64,000 bases of DNA, from contig OY829328.1 in NCBI GenBank assembly GCA_963691655.1, forward strand, positions 71,924,400 to 71,988,399, given 5' to 3'. Of this stretch, positions 48,326-59,877 are shown one piece after another. The position numbers were made by a program, and so were the translations under genes. The notes under the pieces were generated by a model that was given only the letters and a program-made list of their open reading frames with translations, made no database searches and was not told the origin of the DNA. How positions within the stretch are numbered: position 1 is the stretch's first letter; every line of letters starts with the position of its first letter. The DNA comes from Toxonevra muliebris. Taxonomy: Eukaryota > Arthropoda > Insecta > Diptera > Pallopteridae.

Positions 48326-48729
48326 AAAGTGAAAGTGAAGGATTTGCCGCCGACGCATACAGAAAGGCAAAAAAGCTAGCTTAAAAAACTTCAAGTTATT
48401 GTAATGAAAAAAAAAATTAATAAATAAAAATAAAAACAAGAATCGAATAAATAAAAGATCATAAAAAAATGCAATTAAAAATAATCTCAAATTCAGTATA
48501 AAGAAAAAAAATAAATAAACAAAGTTTTGATTCAAAAGGTATAAACAATTAAAAAGGAATTAAAAAAAATCCAATGAAAGCAAAACAAAAAAATCAAATA
48601 AAATGAATCTTAAATTCAATTCAAAATTTAACTTCAAAAACTATAAACAATAAAAACAAGAAAATAAGTTTTGTAAAACTACAAATAAAACAGAAAACAA
48701 ACCGAGTCAAAACAAACAAACAAAAAACA

Positions 48730-48836
48730 ACCTGCTTCAAAGTAACGAGTGCCAGTTTTGTGATCGTATAATTGAAATTTTTTTCAAAAGCAACATAGAA
48801 AACTTTATTTTGGGCGTGGCATATTTACACACACTA
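48730..48836 (+). promoter_or_regulatory. Conserved 3'-UTR block of gene 3
   Basis: Matches 29053-29160 behind gene 1 over about 107 nt, including CAGTTTTGTG and GCGTGGCATATTTA. See the gene 1 entry for interpretation. Confidence 0.5.
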
Positions 48837-49474
48837 AAAACTGTTAAAATAGGGCAATTAAAAAACGAAGAAAACTGAAAAAAAACAAATGTCCATTACT
48901 ATTAAAAATATACACTCAACAAAAAAACGAACAATGAAAAAAAAAAATAATTAAAGAAATAAAAAATATTTAAAATGTATTAATGCAAAACAATGTTTGC
49001 TTTCAATTTAATTAAAGAAAATGATATTAAAAATAATGCAACACTCACTCACACTGCAAAAAAAAAAAACACTAAAAAAATATACAATGTAATGAAAAAA
49101 GAATTTATTTTTGAAATGAAAAACGCTTTTTTATTAAAGTGTAATTTTTTTAGCATATTTCTTTTTACAAACACGCAACAACGCACATTTTTTCTACTGG
49201 CAAGCAAAAGTCTTCTTAAGGCAGTCTCTGTAATTTCTTTAATTAAAACGTAATTTTTTTACTATTTTATTTTTTTTGTTTAAACTTTTGTTACATTGAA
49301 GCAAAAATACAATCCAAGTTTTTTTTCTTTTTTTTTTATCAAAATATTTTTCTCTTTTTTCTATAATTATTTTACTTTTCTCTTTTTTTTAAATGTGAAA
49401 TTCTAGTTTGTAATTTATTTTGTATAATATTTTAATGTAAAACAAATGAATATTTACTATATTTTAAATGTAAT

Positions 49475-49480
49475 AATAAA
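49475..49480 (+). terminator. Probable poly(A) signal of gene 3
   Basis: AATAAA about 1.15 kb past the stop, preceded by AATGAATATTTA, a context shared with the gene 2 end (about 38680). Nearer AATAAA copies (48419 onwards) could be used instead. Confidence 0.35.
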
Positions 49481-49580
49481 AAAAAACAAATAAAAAACTA
49501 AGAAAATGTAAAAAAAATATTAATAAAACTTGAAAAATACTCAAATATTGTTTAAGAATTATTTTTTTCAGTGATAAATC

Positions 49581-49790
49581 TGTGGCCACAAGGAATAACA
49601 ACTAAAGTCGACTTAAGAAAAATGAAAACTTAGTGCATTTCCCAAAAACGTAGCGAGTTCTCATAGTTTTTTATTTATTAAACTCCCATAATTAAGAACT
49701 TTTATTATTTTAGAATTTCGAATGAAAAACATTTGCAATAAGTCTTCATTTTTCTTAAGTCGATTTCAGCTATTATTCCTTGTTGCCACA
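49581..49790. mobile_element. 210-bp MITE with long inverted termini
   Basis: The left arm TGTGGCCACAAGGAATAA continues to AGTCGACTTAAGAAAAATGA; the right arm is the complement with a few changes, over about 46 bp. The loop carries no gene. Target duplication not clear. Confidence 0.8.
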
Positions 49791-49794
49791 GAAA

Positions 49795-52245
49795 GTTCAA
49801 GGATGATTTCAAATCATACGACATTTCAATGTTAGTAAAATTAGATTAACATCAAGCAAAAAAATTAGAGAGTGTCCAAAAGTGACGAGCTCTTGAAAGA
49901 GGAATCCAAGAATCTGGTAAATCATAAGAATACATCAAGGCTGCGATAAATCCAACAGGCTCGAAACCAATCATCGATGTCAATTTGGCAGGAACTATTC
50001 AATGGATCAATGAATTCATGAGCTTTACTCATAGGGAAAAGACTGTATCCCTCCAGCGCACCTCTAAATGTAATCTAATTTAATCTAATCTAACTCTAGC
50101 AATCAAGCTCGACAAAGCATCTTCATCTTTTTGTTGAGGTTATATGTTCTATGTAAGGAAATTTGATCTAACGATGATTAGCAATTCATAATTTAAATGC
50201 CAATGGCATGGAGACTTTATTTCAATTGCATATTTTTAAGCTTTGTTTTGTCAATACTACGAAAAAATTATTTCTCGTGGTATATTTTTAGGCTAAGGTA
50301 TATATTTTAATTACTTCAGCTTTTGTGGAAGTTAATTCATGCCACACAGCGTGACGATGGATCATCTGGAATTTGTGAAATACCCCTAACGCTATCATCA
50401 CATAAAAAAAAAAAAAACTTCGGTAGACCAAAATATTTCATGTATTTGTATCAAAATAAAAATTCAATATGGAATAACACAGAATATGCATATGTCTTGG
50501 CACTCTTTCCCCCTGGCTACGACCCTCCTACTACTTTGTTTGCATATTATAACAATACAGCATAATTTCGGGATGTAATTCGCCACCCTTTATCTGTCGG
50601 TACGAAAGTTTAACGTAACCGTCAATATATTTTCATACAAAATAATAAAAATGCGGTATATTTTTAGGGTCCTATATTTAATATTTAAAATTCACCTTAG
50701 TCAGTTTATACTAATAACACTGCTCTGCATGGGTTTTGCGAATAAGATGATTCCTAGTGTTTTCGAATGAATTTTTCACGCTGAGCACGAATCTGGGATA
50801 AAAAACTTCCCATCACTTCACGTTTTCGAGAAAAAAGGGGTTGAAACCCCTGAAAACTGCGTTTTTGGCCATTTTTGAAAAATTGTGGAGCTGAACGCTG
50901 ACGTGCTACAAACTTTGCTAATACTAGAAATTTAGAACTGAACCATGCCCTTTCAAATGACCCCTAAGCCAAATTGTTCACATGCGCACGGTAAAATAAA
51001 CTGCTAAGGTCAAGCGATGTAGAGAATTTGAGAGATGTTCTACTGTATAAAAATATTGTTTTTTTTTATTATAAAAAAGTAACCCTAAAAGTATGCAGTG
51101 TTCTTATTATTTTGATGTTTTATAATAAGTGCATATATATAAAAGCTATTTATTTGATTAATAAAATGAAGTGAGGTGCTGTTCTGGAAAACCGTGCTGC
51201 TAATCGTTTTACCAGGCTTTAGGCGTTCATAATAGACAGCTCCCATCTTCGAATTTTTTCAATGGTCCTCCACGATCTTTGTTACTCACCACTTTTAAAT
51301 ATTTTAAATCATCGTTCACGAGTATCTTGACTTGGAGCATGTTCCCCATAAGCCGCCTCTACAAACAATCGACAACCTTCAGCAGCCGTTTTCTTCAAAT
51401 AAAAGAAGGTTGTTAAACTTCCCCATAAAGCTTATTTTTCTGGTACAAAATTCGACATTTTTGAAGAGAAAAAAAAAATTTATTTGCTTAATCGCAACCT
51501 ATGACATACTGGATCTTATTGAAAAATGTCTACTCTCCACAACACCATCTTAATTATACTCGACACAAACTATACATAATAGCTATGCCATATGTTAGTT
51601 AAAACCGCACTTTATATTTGTGCACCTATAATGTGAGTGGCTGTTAAACTATAAATTCTCTAAATAAAGTAATGTAGTGCCTGTCAAACTTTTATACCGT
51701 CGTCTGACATATAGAGATTCCAATTCCGCCGTAGTCAGGGGGAATTAGTTCCGAGCCCCCTGTATATTTAACTTAACTATACTTTAATACCGTAAGAAAT
51801 GCATGGCATTGAATTTTTTTGAATTTATTTTTGACTATGACTATGCGCCATTGAATTTTTATTTCGATAAGAATAAATAAAATATTTTGGCTCCCTTTTT
51901 TTTTTTTTTTTTTTTTTGTTATTCATATCAAACTCAAACTATTATTTTTTTTAAAGAACCTCCCAAAATGTTTTTCCAGCTGTAGCTCTGGTTGCAATAA
52001 CTTTTAATAACACTTCAGTGTAGTGTGATTAAATGGTTGAACTTGCAAGGGCATAAGATACAAAAATATAGCGAGCTTTTAGGGATGCGATGAAATAATC
52101 TGTCATTTCACCACCATAAAAAATTTGTTCATACCGCTGCACTGTGGGATATTTGACAGCAAAAGCTGGTCAAAATTATTTTTTATACGAAATCGAATTC
52201 TTAGCGTCCTGAGATGTTTCCTTTGTAAAATGGGTGAAATCGGTT
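49795..52245. other. Gene-free spacer with a hAT fragment
   Basis: About 50726-50840 resembles the interior of the hAT copies (TGCATGGGTTTTGCGAATAA, GAATTTTTCACG, AACTTCCCATCAC). A long T-run lies at 51898-51918. No gene recognised. Confidence 0.5.
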
Positions 52246-52247
52246 AG

Positions 52248-53120
52248 AAACCACGCCCACCCACCATACAAGTAGAATTTTCAAAGCGTGATATCAGGTA
52301 AAATATTGAAGTAAATTCAATACAGTTCGACACATTTCTTTATATTGGTATAAATAACATTTGGTACTAAAATCAACCAAATCCCTCGGTAACCACGCCC
52401 ACCCACCATACAAGTGAAATTTTTTAAGCGTGATATCAGGCAAAATACTGAAGTAAATTAAATGAAACCAAACACACTTATTTATATTGGCATATAAAAT
52501 ATTAATTGTAAAAATCAACCAAATTCCTCAGTAACCACGCCCACCTCCTATATAAGTGAAGTTTTCAAAGCGTGATATCAGGAAAAATGCTGAAGTAAAT
52601 TCAAGTAATTTCGACACACTTCTTTATATTAGTATAGATAATATTTCGTACTAAAATCAACTAAATCCCTCAGTAACCACGCCCACTCACCATATGAGTG
52701 AAATTTTCAAAGCGTGATATCAGGCAAAATACTGAAGTAAATTCAATATAATTCGACAGACTTCTTTATATTAGCATAGGTAATATTTGGTACTAAAATC
52801 AACCAAATCCCTTGGTAACCACGCCCACCTCCTATATGGGTGAAATTTTCAAAATGTGATATCAGGAAAAATACTGAAGTAAATTTAATACAATTCCACA
52901 GACTTCTTTATATTAGCATAGGTAATATTTGGTACTAAAATCAACCAAATCCCTCGGTAACCACGCCCAACCCCCATATAAGTGAAATTTTCAAAGCGTG
53001 ATATCAGGCAAAATGCTAAAGTAAATTAAATGAAGCTAAACACACTTATTTGTATTAGCATATAAAACATTTAGTATGAAAATCAACCAAATTCCTCGGT
53101 AACCACGCCCACCTACCACA
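52248..53120. repeat. 142-bp satellite, about six copies
   Basis: Seven occurrences of CCACGCCCA spaced 141-143 bp (52251, 52393, 52534, 52677, 52819, 52961, 53103). Each repeat also holds AAGCGTGATATCAGG, GAAGTAAATT, CTTCTTTATATT or similar, and ACTAAAATCAACCAAAT. Copies differ by scattered substitutions, so the array is not very recent. Confidence 0.95.
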
Positions 53121-53929
53121 TAAGTAAAATATATAAGTTATTTGGAAAGATATAGAAGCACTTGCTGTGTAATAGATATGAGAACACCAATTTTAGAGAA
53201 GAAAAAAATATAGTTTGAAATATAGAATGTAGAGTATAAAAATGTCGAAAGCAGAAGATAAAAAACGTAAAATTCTTAACATTAGCAAGAAAAACATAAT
53301 ATGGTCAAATTTGAAAATCAAAACTGGAATTCACTTAGAAAAACTTGGTTATTTTCTGAAAGGTGCAAAAAAGGCACATAAAAAATTTTGCAAACCAATT
53401 GACGACAATCTACTTCAAGAGCAGATAATGAAAATATAACGAGGACTCACAAAAGAAACAACTTTAACGCTATATTTATGGAAGAAATCCTCAATTTTTA
53501 GGCATATTTTGAAATAAATCTTAAAAATAATTAGTACTTGAAATACGAGAAGTTGAAGGCTCCATCATCAAAAATGATTCAAAAAGTTCTTTTTTTCTGA
53601 ATTGCTCTCTAAAGCACGCAACCAACACAAAAATACCGCAACTTTGACCGCTCATAACGTAGATACTAAGGCAGCTAGGAAAATATTATATTATTTTATC
53701 ATTTTTTATCCGATACCATAAAGGTCTATGTACAACACAATCCATTTTTTGAATTTTGGCCAGAAAAACGAGTACAATACCCCAGTTTGGGTCGCTATAC
53801 GCTAAACAAATAAATTAATTTTGTCACAGCAATTTTTGCTTGTTACCTGCGTAGCGACGATCATAATTTGTATGGCAATGGACGCTTTTTGAATTTTGTA
53901 ATGAATATAAAAAAAGAGCGGATTGGCAT

Positions 53930-55547
53930 TAGGGTAGCCAGATTTTCGAACAGTGAAATCAGTACATTAGCGGTTGTAGTCATTTTAAATTTTTTTTCTT
54001 CGTCAGTAGATAATTTTGTTTACGTAACAGTTGGGCAGAAAAGTTCGTAGCCTAACATATTAAAACACATTTTTTTTTTTTTTTTGGTAAAATTCGATTT
54101 TATTATTCAATACAGTTCCCTTCGAGGGCGATACAATGATTATAGCGGCCAAGCAATTTTCCGATACCATTTTTATAGTACGATTTATAATAATCCTCGA
54201 AATAGGCTTCAGTTGCGGCAATTACCTCTTCAACAGTGCTAAATTTATTTCCAGCAAGCATTCTTTTGAGGTCTGCAAACAGGAAAAATCACTGGGGGCC
54301 AGATGGGGAGAATACGGTGCATTGTCTTGATGAAACTGCACTTTTTTCTTCTTTAAATGGGGCCGTTTTTTCGTGACTTCATCCTTCAAACGCTCCAACA
54401 ACGTTATGCAATACTCGCTATTGATAGGCTGGCCCTTTTCGAGGTAATCAATAAATATAATAATATATACCATGCGCATCCCAGAATACTGATGCCATAA
54501 CCTTGCCAGTCGTCTGTTGCATCTTTCCACGCTTTGGATTTGGTTCATCGCGTCCAGTTCGCTCGGCTGACTGTCGATTGGACTCTAGAGTACGATAATG
54601 GAGCCATGTTTCATCCATTGTAATATATCGATGGAAAAACTCGTCTTTATTACGCTTGAATATCGCTAAACATTGCTCCGAATCATCAACAGTTTGTTGC
54701 TTTTGATCGATTATGAGCACGAGCGGCACCCACTTTGCACACAGCTTTCGCATGTTGAACATATTCATGTATGTTATATGTCCAACACGTTCCTTTGATA
54801 TCTTTAGAGTCTTAGCTATCTCGATCAACTTCACTTTACGATCATTCAGAATTATATTGTGGACTTTTTTGATGTTTTCGTCGGTAACAGCCTAGTTCGG
54901 CCATATACGGGGTGCATCATCTTCTATGCTCATTTCGCCTCGTTGAAATTCAGCAAACCACTTTTTAATGGTTGATTTTTCTGGTGCAGAGTCTTTATAA
55001 TATTTATCAAGCCAAACTCTGGTTTCAACTGTAATTTTTTTTCGCCAAAAAGCAATGCTTCAGTAATACACGAAATTCTTTTTTAGCTACTTTTTTTCAC
55101 AATAACAAAAGTTACTTTACTCGCAATGCTATATCTTACACACTAATTGTCTGACAGCTGTCAAATTTATTCACGTGTCTTTTGGAGGTTGGTACTAACT
55201 AAAAATCATATGGATTTACTCTAGTAACGCTATCTATGTGGTCAGGCTATGAACTTTTCAGTTCATCTATTACGTTTCCATATTTAGTGGATTGTGAGAG
55301 CTGAGGATAATAATCAAATTCAATTAATAACAAATTCCTTCAACTTATTTAAAAACTTACATTAACCGACTTTTCTTCAAGCAAATATTGCTTTTCTCCA
55401 CTCGATAGCAGCAATCTGTGAGACTGTCTACAAAAACGATTTTAAGACCATTCAGGTTAAGCACAAACATTTTTAAGATATTCACTTGAAAAAATCAGTA
55501 CAAAATCAGTACAAAACACATTAATCAGTACATTTCCGGCTACCCTA
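53930..55547. mobile_element. Short hAT element split by a mariner
   Basis: Perfect 8-bp target duplication ATTGGCAT (53922-53929, 55548-55555) and inverted ends TAGGGTAGCC and GGCTACCCTA. Both ends carry copies of ATCAGTACA as subterminal repeats. Without the inserted mariner (54025-55272) the element is only about 370 bp, so it was already non-autonomous. Confidence 0.85.
54025..55272 (-). pseudogene. Decayed mariner transposon
   Basis: About 1.25 kb with inverted ends sharing GAAAAGTTC, TAGCCT and flanking TA. On the minus strand the transposase reads IKKWFAEFQRG (about 54960), a TAG stop, KTLKISKERVGHI (about 54790), MDETWLHYRTLESNRQSAE (about 54560-54620), then, after a frameshift, VQFHQDNAP and LAPSDF. 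All three catalytic aspartates are present (MDE, QDN, PSD), but about 20 residues between the second and third are deleted and there is at least one stop and one frameshift, so it is inactive. Known mariners have a D,D34D core; here the last spacing is about 12. Confidence 0.9.
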
Positions 55548-55659
55548 ATTGGCATAGAATATTCTACCATTTTGTCACTGTTTATGTTTGCGCAAATAAG
55601 TAAATTTAATTTCAGTTTTCTATTTTATTATATTTTAAAAATACTTCACTATTCGGCTT

Positions 55660-56344
55660 CGGCCAAAAATCACATTCGGGCGGTAACTGCTGTTTATGTA
55701 TGTATGTATAATTCATACAAACAAGAACATGCATTTGAATAGTCCAAAAACGAATTTTTATCTCTATAAATTTGTTTCTATTTTGTTGTTCGCTTAAAAT
55801 ATATTTACGCAGTAGATTCAATCGTCAGCGGCAGAAGAAAAAGAAGCAGCAACTAGAACATGCCAGAAGCATTTTTTGAACAAACAAACACTTTTCATAA
55901 ATGTAGTTGAGATATTTTCTGTTACTGTGGACTTTGTTGTTGCTTCTGGGGTTAATATGTTTTTTTGTTTTGTTTTATTTTTCTTTCCGCTTTTATTGAA
56001 TTAAAAACACAACGTGTGCCTTTCTTTATCTATGGTATTCGCCGGCTGTTTTTTTGATTTTGTTGTTTTGTTTTTATTTTTCATTTATGCAATGATATGG
56101 AAGAGAAATACTTGTTATTGAGCGTAAGCGAGATTAAAATTGCAAAAATACTTATCATACGTTATCTTTAACCCTATTTAATCAGGTACCGAATTGTTTC
56201 ATTTCAAAATTCGTAGCATAAATATGATCGATGCCATCGTAATATAATCAGTAAGCTTTCTTCTTTGAACGGAACGAGTTGCGGTAATTGTGCGCGAGAA
56301 TTTAATTTATTTAATTGTTTAAAAAAAAACCGATAAAAAAAAAT
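55660..56344 (+). repeat. Duplicated upstream region of gene 4
   Basis: Matches the gene 5 upstream region (58266-58432 plus 59470-59877): CATACAAACA, ACATGC, CCAAAAACGAATTTTTATCT, TTTATGCAATGATATGGAA, ACCGAATTGTTTCATT, GATGCCAT, CAGTAAG, GCGCGAGAATT. This places the two promoters and first exons as duplicates, and gives the empty-site comparison (about 55825-55835) for the Transib element. Confidence 0.8.
56217..56252 (+). promoter_or_regulatory. Core promoter of gene 4
   Basis: CATAAATA (56217-56224) lies 26-33 bp before the initiator ATCAGTAAG (+1 at 56250), the normal fly TATA-to-start spacing. The predicted leader is 95 nt. The gene 5 counterpart keeps the initiator but has lost the TATA-like word. 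Confidence 0.6.
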
Positions 56345-57964
56345 ATGGATAGTAAGTGTGATTATTTAAAAAGGTTGAGGAAATAAGACATTTCAGGTAC
56401 ACTTGGAAATCATTAACTCTTTTTGCCTCAAAGCGAGCACAATTAACTCACAGAGTACGTGTTTTGAAACGTTTATCGAAGATCTGAGGGAGTTCTATCT
56501 TTGACACACTCTCCAGCTTGAGTAGAGCGCAGTTTTTCAGTGCAGAAATTGAAAGTGTTTCGATTTCGATGAATTCCAAAGAAAAATGTGGAGGAATATC
56601 AAATATTAGATTGATTAAAACAGTATTTTTTGGCAGTATTCTGCTGATCACGAATCTGTAAAAATTTTCTTCGGGTCAGGTCAGTTTTCGTGTATAGTCG
56701 TATAGTCTTCGTTGTGTGTAAAAGATGTCGCCGATTGAACAAGATAACAAAAGAGAATATGTAAAAATCGGTCGCAAATCGGTGTGTGTAAAAGCAGACT
56801 TATTAGTTTTGAATAAGTGCAATGAAAGCTTGTTTCCGTTGCATTTTTCCGTTCTAAAATTTTCAATTCAGAGATCCGCTAAAGAAATTTCACTTCGAAA
56901 ATATTTATTGTGATTTTTGTTTTGTTTTTGATACTCTTTAACGCCATGATTTAACCCGTCGTCAATGAACATGGGCGTATTATACCCAAGCTGTTTTCAT
57001 GCTCGCACTATTCAACTTTTGATATTATCTTTTTTTTCATTAAAATATATATAAGAAGAAGGGAATATTTTTATATTTTAAATATAGAGACGGGCCTTTT
57101 TGGAATCTGCTACAATTCCTCAGCAGTGAGTTTGTTTTTTGCAATTAAACCCCAAAAAAAATCTCGTTTTATTTTATGGATTTATTGTTAACAAAAATAT
57201 GTTCATTGACTCCGGGCTATTGTATTATATTGTATTGTATTGATAGAGTCTACGTAAAGCGGAGAGCACGTAGACTTAAGAGCCCATTGTACTTTGTCCC
57301 GCAGGGGGATACTCCCCCTAACAAAGTTAGGCTGCAGCTTGGTCAATGGTCTTGAATCTGCCAGAAGCTTTCGCAAATTTGCTTAGGTCAGACAGATCAA
57401 GGTTGACCAGGCCCACTCTAGTCAAGAAATGTTTACCCATGTAATGTAGCACATCTTATCCAAGAAAAAGCAGAGTTAACTCTTGACTTTATTTCAATTC
57501 TCAATTCAATTTTCTTGTAGCTGCCTTTGTGTATTAAAACAAATTAACAACCCTATAATATTTGTTAATGGAAAAAATATTTCAAAATTATTTTTACAGC
57601 AACACTTAAGGAAGCCGGTGACAAAACCGCCGATGTTGCTAAAAGTGCTGGTAAGATTCATTGGAAGTCAAGTTAAAAGAAATGTTTGTAAAGTAAATGT
57701 TTTTTTACAGCCGATAAAACCGGAAAAGCTTATGAAGATTCCAAGAAGGGTATCGCAAATGCTGCCGAAGCTACAGGCGACGTAAGTGACACAAAATAAT
57801 AAATTTAACTTAGTGACAGTTCTTCAGTAAAAATTCTATCAGTTTTATTAAAAAAAAAAGTTAATATATTTTTTTAATTGTATTTATATGTTTTTGTGTC
57901 TTTTTGTTTTAAGGCTGCTAGCAATGCTTACGATAAAACTAAGAAGGCTGTCGGAGGCAAGTAA
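56345..57964 (+). CDS. Gene 4: 59-residue LEA3-like protein (complete)
   Basis: Four exons: 56345-56351 (ATGGATA, 7 nt of coding sequence before a GTAAGTG donor), 57600-57650, 57711-57781, 57914-57964. Acceptors are TTTTTACAG, TTTTTACAG and TTTTAAG; intron phases 1, 1, 0. The protein starts MDTTLKEAGDKTADVAKSA, has a single 22-residue repeat (ADKTGKAYEDS, KKGIANAAEAT), then GD and AASNAYDKTKKAVGGK. It is the simplest member and shows what gene 2 multiplied 70-fold. There is no signal peptide, so it is probably intracellular. A LINE fragment sits in intron 1. The start is chosen because the first exons of genes 4 and 5 match in sequence, phase and donor. Confidence 0.82.
57200..57470 (-). mobile_element. 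LINE 3'-end fragment in intron 1 of gene 4
   Basis: On the minus strand it reads GKHFLTRVGLVNLDLSDLSK then a stop soon after, like the C terminus of a non-LTR ORF2. It is followed by a short 3' region and an ATACAAT-type simple tail (about 57215-57245), as in several fly LINEs. Clade uncertain. Confidence 0.5.
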
Positions 57965-58432
57965 GAAATAGAGGAAAGATTTGCTGTCACCAATATCAAC
58001 GGAAACAAAAAGCCAAAAATTACCGTAAAGAACTTCAAATTTAAAATAATAAAAATGAAAATCACAATTAAATTTTATTAAAAACAAAAACCAAACTCAA
58101 TATAAATAAAAACAAATGATGCTTCAAGAAGTATAAACAATTATTATATTTTTAAAACTACAAATAAAAAAAGAAAATACCTCAAGACTATCTCTTTATG
58201 TTAGAAAAAAGACTGGAAAAATCTCCTATAAGTAATTTAATTTGCTTATTTGTGAATGAAGACAGTTGAGTCACTGCTTACGTAAGAATGTACATACATA
58301 TTTTCATACAAACAGAAACATGCGCTTGAATATTCCAAAAACGAATTTTTATCTCTTCTTGTTTTTATTTTGTTGTTCACTTAAAATATATTTACTTAGT
58401 AGCTTCAACAGGCGGCAGCAGCAGCAGCGGCG

Positions 58433-59469
58433 TACAGTGCTTCGACAGTGGACAAAAATCAAACAAATTTGTGTCATAGATTTTAACAAAATTGGTGTCA
58501 TTTTGAAGGTAATAGTCTACATAAAACAAATCTGAAATAATTTTTCGAAAAAACCAATTTTATCGGAGCTGCAGCTCTTCAAAGTCGAACCATTTCATAA
58601 ACAAAAATATGGGAAATAAAATTGGGTTTTGAGTGGTTGTGCAAAAAAAAAAATTGTCAAAAATATGTTTTTGTAGATATGGCTCTAACTAAATTCATTT
58701 TTAATACAAAGAAAAAAAATGTAGTCAAATAAAAAAAATTATTTCATTTACCTTAAAATAAAAATAAATTTTTTACAATTTTTTAAAAATTAAATATTTT
58801 TTTAATGGCGCAACTGAAAAATGGCAAACTTTAGTAAGATTCTGAAATTAAATGGCGTTATCGGGCGTAAAGTCTCGTTATGGTTTCTTTTAAATGGATT
58901 TTCTTCTCTTAAACGCAAGAAAAAAATTCTGCGTATTTTTGCAACTTTCGGAAAAATTCAATTTTCTAAATCCGTCTTTACGCTATGCTACAACCAAAAT
59001 ATGTTACATAATTCTCTGGGTAAGTATATTACTTTAACATTTTTTTAAATAATAAATAGTGGGCGGGGTTCGTTACATTTTTTTATAGACTTTTTTGTAG
59101 GGTGGGTAACGATCGGTTTTGACCATCAATATTAATTTTTAATTTGATGATTCCAATAAAAGAAAGAAAACTTAAGCAATCTCAATTTCCACAAAAAAAA
59201 AAAAAAAATTAATTTTTAAGCTTTTAAGTGCAATTTGTTAGGAATTTGGAAAAAATACTTCTAATCACAAATATTTTTTTTAATAATTTTGAAAAAATTC
59301 GTTTGAAATCGGACAAAATATGGATTTCTGAAAAATGGTAGGGTCTGGAAGAAAACTGATTTCGTTTTTGGGCTCAGCGACCCAAAATTACTATATAAGT
59401 AAATTTTCATTAAAATTAAACAACTCTTTCCATTTTTGTCCATCTTTTGTATGGTTTCGAAGCACTGTG
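58433..59469. mobile_element. Non-autonomous Transib-type element with 12/23 signal-like ends
   Basis: 1037 bp flanked by the 5-bp target duplication CGGCG (58428-58432, 59470-59474). The left end is TACAGTG (58433-58439), a 12-bp spacer (58440-58451) and ACAAAAATC (58452-58460). The right end, on the other strand, is CACAGTG (59463-59469), a 23-bp spacer (59440-59462) and ACAAAAATG (59431-59439). CACAGTG equals the RAG recombination-signal heptamer, and the nonamers resemble ACAAAAACC. Transib elements are the established relatives of RAG1 and make GC-rich 5-bp duplications. No transposase is encoded. Absent from the paralogous gene 4 upstream region. Confidence 0.85.
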
Positions 59470-59777
59470 CGGCGGTAGGAAAAAGAAGTATTCTAGAGCA
59501 TTCCAGAAAGATATTTTGTACAAATCATAGGCACGTTTGCAGATTTTTTCTCTCGAGTTTTTAGCTGTCGTGCTTTCGTTTTCTCTTCATTTATGCAATA
59601 ATATGGAACAAAAATGCTTATTACTGCGCGTGAGTTAAACCAAAATTGCTAAAATACATTATGTGGCTGCCGAAATTTTTCAACGAGTCGTAACCGAACA
59701 TTAACAAGATACCGAATTGTTTCATTGCAGTAGCAAAATTCATAGCATTGCTATTGCCGATGCCATTTGTACTATAA

Positions 59778-59783
59778 GCAGTA
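59778..59783 (+). promoter_or_regulatory. Initiator of gene 5
   Basis: GCAGTAAGG aligns with the gene 4 initiator ATCAGTAAG; predicted +1 at 59780 and a 98-nt leader before the ATG. No TATA word at -30, unlike gene 4. Confidence 0.45.
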
Positions 59784-59877
59784 AGGTTTTTTCTGTGAAC
59801 GAAATTAGCTGTCATAACCAAGCGCGAGAATTAAAAGAATTGTTAATTGTTTGAAAAAAAAAACGCAATAAATAAAT

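Noticed and set aside
58821..59048. ATG frame inside the Transib-type element that reaches a strong GTAAGT in phase 1 before gene 5
   Set aside because: It could splice to gene 5 on paper, but the sequence is internal to a transposon absent from the gene 4 locus, while 59878 matches the gene 4 first exon.
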